DNA from: Chara braunii
Taxonomy: Eukaryota > Streptophyta > Charophyceae > Charales > Characeae
Assembly (NCBI GenBank): GCA_003427395.1
Contig: BFEA01000001.1
Span: forward strand, 13,049,460 to 13,084,929
Direction of reading: 5' to 3'
Length of the DNA: 35,470 bases
Each line of letters opens with the position of its first letter. The first letter of the stretch is position 1. Under the pieces are notes generated by a model. That model was not told the DNA's origin and searched no databases. It was given only the letters and a program-made list of their open reading frames with translations. The position numbers were made by a program, and so were the translations under genes. Positions 30,297-35,470 of this stretch are shown here, in pieces.

Positions 30297-32838
30297 ATGG
30301 CCCAAGCTACTGACTCCAGCGTCGTCCCGCAAACACATTCAGACCCATCGAACCTCTGTTCGATGAACGTGTTGGAGTCCTTAGAGGAGCTAGAGGAGGA
30401 GTGGTCTAGATCAGACCCACTAGCTTTTTGGACGACATTGATCAAAGCCCCGAAGGGTGAGATGTTCGTCAGTGAGGTGGTCATTGGCGACCGCAAGGCC
30501 GGGGCCTATTATGACACTTGCTCGACTAGGAACTTCATTAGTCGTCCGTGCGATGAGAGGCTGCGCTTACAGGGGCAAGTGCAGCGCCTGAGTCGACCTG
30601 TGGAGTCGGCCTGTGCCAACAAACAACGCATGGTAGTCAACGACTACCTCCAAGATGTTGAGTGTTGTTTCCCGTACGCGGGAGGGGAATTGAGACATCA
30701 CGTCTCGTTCCTAATGAGTGACGAACTCCCCATGGATATGTTCTTAGGTATGTACTACCTCTCTGTGGTACAGCCCCAGTTTGACTGGGACCGAAAAGTG
30801 GTCAAACACACTTTGCCAGGTGGAGGGACCGCCAGATTGCGTAAGTTCACAACTAGTAGTCTGATTAAGTCCCACGGATGCATGTGTGCGGCCGCGTTCT
30901 ATAATTATTATAAGCAAAATCAGGAGGAGGGTATGTACTTAGTTTATGTCTCTGTTGCAGGCGAGCCGGTGAAAATGCCGCCGGAGATAGAGGGAGTAGT
31001 TGCTAAGTACCCTGATCTATTTGAAGAGCCGACAGGGGTCGTTGAGAGGGAGGTCGTCCACGTGATAGAGATTATCCCATGGTCTAGTATCCCAAAGGGT
31101 AGGATCTATTGGATGTCTCCAGGCGAGCTCGATGAGCTTCGCCGACAACTCAAGGAACTCGTAGAGAAGGGTTGGATCCGACCGAGTGTTTCTCCTTATG
31201 GGTCTCTAGTACTATTCATACCTAAGAAGAAGGAGGGAACACTTAGGATGTGCATTGACTATAGGGGCCTCAATGCCATCACTGTGAAGAACAGAGAGCC
31301 CCTACCACGCATCAACGATTTGCTAGATAGAGTGCAAGGGTGTCGGTACTTCAGTAAGATAGATCTGAACTCCGGGTACCATCAGATTGCAATCCGGCCC
31401 GAGGATCAACACAAAACCGCCTTTCAGACCAGGTACAGTCTGTACGAGTTTGTGGTGATGCCTTTCGGTCTTTGCAATGCTCCTAGCACCTTTCAGCACG
31501 CTATGAATCGGATCTTTCATGACTACTTGGATAAGTTTGTCATCGTGTACCTCGATGACATACTTATTTTTAGTAAGACTGTCGAGGAGCACGTTGCGCA
31601 CTTGGACAAAGTCCTGAGTCTTCTGCGACAACACAAGTTCAAGATCAACGGCGAGAAGTGCGAGTTTGGCCGCACCCGTGTCTTGTACTTGGGTCATGAG
31701 ATTTCCGCAGAGGGATTGAAGCCCGATGACGCGAAGGTGGCCAGCATTCGTGACTGACCGCGTCCTCAGTCTGTGACTGAGATGAGGTCTTTCTTAGGGA
31801 TGACCGATTACTATCGCAACTTCGTGAAGAACTATAGCATAGTTGTCGCCCCTTTGATTGATCTGACCCGCCTTGACACCCCATGGGAATGGACTGAGAG
31901 ATGCAAGGCTGCTTTCAGATATCTAAAGCATGCGTTGACGCATTATGAGGTCTTGAAACTTCCTGATCCTGACAAGCCATTTATAGTGACTACGGATGCT
32001 AGCCAATATGGCATAGGCGCCGTACTTGCACAATAGGAGGGGGGAAAGTTGAGGCCAGTTGAGTACATGTCCAAGAAAATGCCGTCTCAGAAGTTGGCTA
32101 AGTCCACCTATGAGAAGGAACTCTATGCGGTTTACAAGGCTCTGACCCATTGGAGGCACTATCTCCTTGGGAGGTTCTTCATCCTCAGGACTGATCATCA
32201 GACCCTGGGATGGATGAGAACTCAGCCGGTACTCTCTGACGCTCTCAAGCGTTGGATCGAAGTCATTGAGCAGTATGACTTTGACCCGCAGTATCTGAAA
32301 GGGGAGTACAACAAGGTTGTTGATGCCTTGTCGCGTCGACCTGATTTCTCAAGTGCGCTAATTACTGAGTTCGATCTTGCGGACAATGTTACTCAGTCTC
32401 TGGTGGAAGCCTATCGCGAGGACCCGTTCATGTCTGAGATCATCCGCAGACTCGAAGCGAAGGACAATGTGACTTCTGTTGAGTTTGAGTTGGTCAACGG
32501 GTTGCGTGTTCCTAATAGGGAGTCTTTGCATAGTTTATTTTTAGGAGAATGTCATGATGCCACCGGACATTTTGGCTTCAAGAAGACTGCAGCCAATCTG
32601 TTGCAGCAGTTCTGGTGGCCCACATTGATGAGAGATGCTAAGTTGTACGTGGAGACTTGTTAGGTCTGTCAGAGGGACAAGCCACGTACTCAGGCTCCTC
32701 TTGGGCTCTTGAAGCCCCTTTCGATTCCGGAAAGGCCCGGTGAGAGCCTGTCCATGGACTTCATGGATACGCTGGTCACCAACAAGAGTGGAATGCGCTA
32801 CATCTATGTCATTGTGGATAGGTTTGTAAGTTTGCTAG
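30297..32838 (+). pseudogene. pol: Pol of chromovirus 2: protease, RT, RNase H, integrase start
   Basis: One frame from about 30297, with stops at 31755-31757 (TGA for Trp), 32034-32036 (TAG) and 32661-32663 (TAG for Gln). The protease loop reads AGAYYDTCSTRNFIS, with Cys in place of the catalytic-loop Gly. RT motifs are [54 protein letters not shown] and YLDDILIF (about 31547-31570). RNase H acidic residues lie in TTDASQYG, YEKELYAVY, TDHQTL and VDALSR. The integrase HHCC reads ECHDATGHFG and (through the TAG) C-x2-C, and the first catalytic Asp is in SMDFMDTL. A 1-nt loss near 32830 ends the frame. Confidence 0.92.
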
Positions 32839-33871
32839 GTTAGTTGCAATGCCGGCAACAGCTAAGACGGAGTATGTGATTAAAATGTTTAAAGAGAATT
32901 AGGTTTGAGATTTTGGATTGCCAAAGTCTATCGTTAGCGACCGAGACGTGCGATTTACCTGCGAATTGTGGAAAGCAGCAGCTGCAGAGCAAGGCACGCA
33001 ACTGCAGATGACATCAGGCAATCATCCCGAGGCAAACGGGCAGGCTGAACAAATGAACCGCGTTGTACAACACCTGCTAAGGCATTACATCAAGCCCGAT
33101 CAGGTAGATTGGGATGAGAAACTTGCTCTCATCGCCGGTTTGTACAATAATGTTGTGCACAACGCAACCGGAGTCAGTCCTAACAACTTGCTACTGACCT
33201 TCAGACCCCGACTGCCTTTAGACTTTCTACTACCTGACAATCAGCCGACTGCTGCACCAGGGACTCTAGAGTTTGCGTATAGATATGAGCACTTGATGCA
33301 GCAGGCTGTTGAGCAGATGCACAAAGCACAGGCGGCGATGATAGAGTCTGAGAACAAGCAACGCCGCCCATCTACATTCCAGGTAGGGGAAAGAGTCTGG
33401 GTGAAGTCCTCCGAACTGGGACAAGAGTACGGGATATCCCGTAAACTCATGCCACAGTACTTTGGACCGTGGGAGGTATTGGATGTCGTGGGGAATGAAC
33501 CGGATGGCCCGTCTTATGTTATTCACATCCCTGGTCACTTACGCACTTACCCTGTCTTTCACGCCTCCAAACTTGCACCTTTCAAGGAAACAGATCGGTT
33601 TCCTTTTCGACGCTCAATGCTGCCCCCAACAATGGATGGAGAGGTGGACATAGATGACATCGTGGATCATAGGGAGCTGCCCGTTCCAAGACCGACAGGT
33701 AGGGGACGTCCTCCGAAACCGAAGCACCAATACCGAGTCCGGTTCCGACATCATTTGGATCCAAAGGACCGCTGGTTCACTAGGGAGGAACTCATGCAGA
33801 CTGCTCCTCAGATCGTAGCTCAATATGAGAAATCTCTGCAGAAGGGAAAGCGCCAGATCATCAAAGACTGA
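32839..33871 (+). pseudogene. pol: integrase C-terminal part and chromodomain of chromovirus 2
   Basis: After the frameshift, two stops (TAG and TGA near 32898-32906, at Trp and Arg positions of chromovirus 1) precede a long open stretch from 32918. It holds the second catalytic Asp (SIVSDRDVRFTCELW), the Glu (GNHPEANGQAEQMN), a helical segment, then VGERVWVKSSELGQEYG and FGPWEVLDVV (integrase C-terminal SH3-like part, about 33384-33500). The tail (VDIDDIVDHRELPV, YRVRFRHHLD, DRWFTREELMQTAPQIV, about 33645-33830) has the chromodomain layout. Stop at 33869-33871. This tail supports chromovirus placement. Confidence 0.9.
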
Positions 33872-33896
33872 ACTTCTCAGAAGACTAGCGAAGTTA

Positions 33897-33905
33897 TGGA
33901 GGGAA
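33897..33905 (+). promoter_or_regulatory. polypurine tract of chromovirus 2
   Basis: TGGAGGGAA directly precedes the right LTR at 33906. Confidence 0.8.
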
Positions 33906-34818
33906 TGTGAGGCTTATGCCCCTATGAGCCCCTTTTTAGGCCCTGCCAAGTATCACGTCGGCCGCCCTAAGTGAAGGCAGGCACGACGAGGACCTGAGGG
34001 CCCCTATTTCGGTCACCACGCAACTCAAGGAAATTCAGGCAGTTGCGCAGCGCCAGTTGGTTGGAAGAACCCACGTCCTGGGCAGCCTGTTTGAATGTAT
34101 CGAAGGCAGGCCCTGGGCTGGATACGGGATGAGGGCCTAACACAGACCGTTGACAGTTGGGCGCGAGCAACCACTACAGGCCTAGGGCATGAGTTGTGTG
34201 GATTGGGCCTCAGCCTACCGGGGCCTATCGGAAGCTTCTTGGAAAAGGCCCAGCGCAGCCTGGGACAGCAAGCAGGTAGGCCACTTCCATATAGCAAAGG
34301 GCCTGCCTCCGCATTTGGCATTCGGGTGCTGGCTGCATGCTGCGCTAATAGCTGGCCAGCGCTCACGGGCGAGCAGGAAGGAGCAGGCAGCCATAGCCGA
34401 GCTGTGCTGCTGTGAGCTGGGTGAGGCGCAGGGTGGTCCTTGGGTGCATGTGGCATCTGTGTGTTGGGGAACGAGGTTGTGAGTGAAGCGAGAGACTTAG
34501 CTGGTGCTGGAAGTGTGCGGCATTGGCCGTTATCTGCTCGTACTTCGGGAGAGCTCAACTTCGGCATTGTAGTCTAGGCTAGATAGGATCTGCCATCTGT
34601 AGTCTGGGCGTCGAGTGCAAGTTAGGATATCAACATTGGTTCTTCATTGATGATGATGATGAGACTATTCCAGCATTGTCAATTATGAGCTGTTGGTGTG
34701 ATCCTATTTGGTGAAACTCGTGATGCAATTTTGCTCTTGGTTCGAGGTCACGACTATCTGGTCTTATGTGTATGATGCTGTTTGATTGTTGAAGTTCGCT
34801 ATTGCTCATCTTCCTTGC
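33906..34818 (+). repeat. right LTR of chromovirus 2
   Basis: Begins TGTGAGGCTTATGCCCC and aligns with the left LTR. It is slightly shorter through deletions near 34340-34360 and 34550. It ends CTTCCTTGC, so the terminal A of the left copy is missing if the TATTT target duplication is placed next to it. Hairpin 33961-33982 (GCCGCC...GGCAGGC) is the family version of the shared LTR stem-loop. Confidence 0.93.
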
Positions 34819-34935
34819 TATTTGTCCTCCGTATTTTAATTTTATTTGAAATTTGGTAAGGAATTTGGATGTAATTCTCAGGCAAATCTTGTTTAATTTA
34901 TTTTTTTTCATAACGTTTTTTTTTTCAGGTTTTCT

Positions 34936-34966
<31 letters not shown>
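34819..34966 (+). repeat. AT-rich module M1, part beyond chromovirus 2
   Basis: The segment from ATTTGGTAAGGAATTTGG to CATAACG is the reverse-complement match of 5515-5570, and it ends in a T run of about 27 before the next island. With 25137-26002 it forms one interrupted module. Confidence 0.85.
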
Positions 34967-35045
34967 GGGTCCGCGTTAGGCCTGAACGACCGAACGCATC
35001 CCCAAGGGGTACCATACGTTCGGGCGTTCAGCCCGTCCCGAACGC
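34967..35045. repeat. GC-rich word island C (GAACG/CGTTC)
   Basis: GAACG or CGTTC occurs five times, mostly as CGAACG or CGTTCGGG, in about 65 bp, with GGGGTACC near the centre. It lies between modules M1 and M2. Its ends match island B-right in reverse complement. Confidence 0.85.
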
Positions 35046-35240
35046 CGGTTACCCTGATTATCATAATAATTTAAAAACTATTTTAAAATAGTTTTTTTTT
35101 TATTATTATTTTGAAGTTTTCTTTAAGGTTTTTTATTTTTAAATCAAGATTGGTTGGGAATTCAGGTACGAATCCCCGACAAAAGTTGTTTGTGTCATTA
35201 TTCCGCACAACATACTTTTTTTTCAGATATTTTAGATTTT
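35046..35240 (+). repeat. AT-rich module M2, plus orientation
   Basis: Reverse-complement match of 24731-25043 (GGGAATTCAGG, CCGACAAAAGTTGTTTGTG, CGCACAACATAC). It includes a perfect palindrome AAAACTATTTTAAAATAGTTTT near 35072-35093. It is cut at 35241 by the start of another LTR. Confidence 0.8.
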
Positions 35241-35470
35241 TGTGAGGATTGAGCCCTCAAGAAGGGGCCTTGCCATGATGTACATGTTCTGGGCTAAGGC
35301 CCCAGCAAACCTAGTGCCCGCCGTAAGTGAAGGCGGGCCAGCAAATCAACAAGAGCCCTCTGTGCAAACATTTCCCGAAGTCGGGGTCCATACAGTTGCA
35401 GCACGCCAGTTGGTTGGAGTGCACCGAGTCTCGAATCTCTGCAAATGTGGAGATCCCAGGGCCTCTGAGT
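35241..35470 (+). mobile_element. start of a third LTR, truncated by the window edge
   Basis: TGTGAGGATTGAGCCC follows T-rich DNA, and the next 200 bp share ordered motifs with the LTRs of chromoviruses 1 and 2: GTGCCCGCCGTAAGTGAAGG with GGCGGGC (stem-loop 35316-35338), CAAATCA, GAGCCCTC and CGCCAGTTGGTTGG. It is a different subfamily from either. Confidence 0.75.

Larger units (their letters stand above)
26003..34818 (+). mobile_element. chromovirus 2 (Ty3/gypsy LTR retrotransposon with chromodomain)
   Basis: LTRs 26003-26937 and 33906-34818 flank a better-preserved internal region. A 5-bp target-site duplication TATTT is present at 25998-26002 and 34819-34823. Proteins are clearly homologous to chromovirus 1, but the LTRs are largely different, so it is a separate family. 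Coding frames contain a handful of stops and one frameshift. Insertion interrupted the AT-rich module M1. Confidence 0.95.

Noticed and set aside
31323-31697. Minus-strand frames of more than 100 codons opposite pol (also 22079-22492)
   Set aside because: Shadows of the conserved RT/integrase coding strand, with no independent motif.
28217-32663. Repeated in-frame TAG codons as a sign of stop-codon reassignment or readthrough
   Set aside because: The stops fall at Trp, Gln, Lys and Arg positions of the sister element and include TGA and TAA, so mutation explains them better than a changed code.

Overview
The window looks like repeat-dominated nuclear DNA of a eukaryote with a large genome, most likely from the green lineage. 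Two long chromodomain Ty3/gypsy retrotransposons with initiator-tRNA-Met-type primer sites, a Penelope-like element with a GIY-YIG domain ahead of the reverse transcriptase plus a SAP domain, spliced-exon signals and AT-rich repeat modules all fit a streptophyte alga such as Chara. The species is an inference. Almost no cellular coding sequence is visible. The only candidate is a pair of phase-compatible exons (10554-10799 and 11021-11102) of a gene I do not recognise.

Layout. 1-95 is a CA microsatellite. About 600-5240 is a decayed Penelope-like element, in order: Arg/Ser-rich N-terminus, coiled coils, SAP domain, GIY-YIG nuclease, Cys cluster, RT. Its SAP to GIY-YIG part is tandemly duplicated. 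5351-5881 is an AT-rich repeat module bounded by two GC-rich islands made of an iterated word (GAACG/CGTTC). 5889-10553 is mostly unassigned DNA with short tandem repeats and one clean miRNA-sized hairpin (7651-7720). The exon pair follows. 11696-13202 is a large foldback (inverted-repeat) element whose hinge carries two more copies of its own end. 13205-14060 holds an LTR-like stretch with a perfect initiator-Met primer site and a tRNA-like T-arm. 14490-14873 is strongly pyrimidine-rich.

14874-24267 is chromovirus 1, with LTRs, PBS, long leader, gag, protease, RT, RNase H, integrase and chromodomain. It is heavily mutated, and its RNase H region is disrupted by two copies of a sequencing-library adapter (21117-21154 and 21456-21493) and an N, so 20928-21793 is a mis-assembly. 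24640-26002 continues the AT-rich module/word-island system. 26003-34818 is chromovirus 2, a related but distinct family with a 5-bp target-site duplication (TATTT). It sits inside one of the AT-rich modules, which resumes at 34819 with a third word island. The window ends in the start of a third LTR (35241-35470).

The elements are nested parasites rather than a co-operating gene set. The most noteworthy observations are the RS/SAP/GIY-YIG/RT Penelope-like element, the word islands whose repeated word changes from GAACG to GTACG between copies while the flanking modules stay conserved, the foldback element with its end sequence in the hinge, and the adapter artefact that would yield a false protein.
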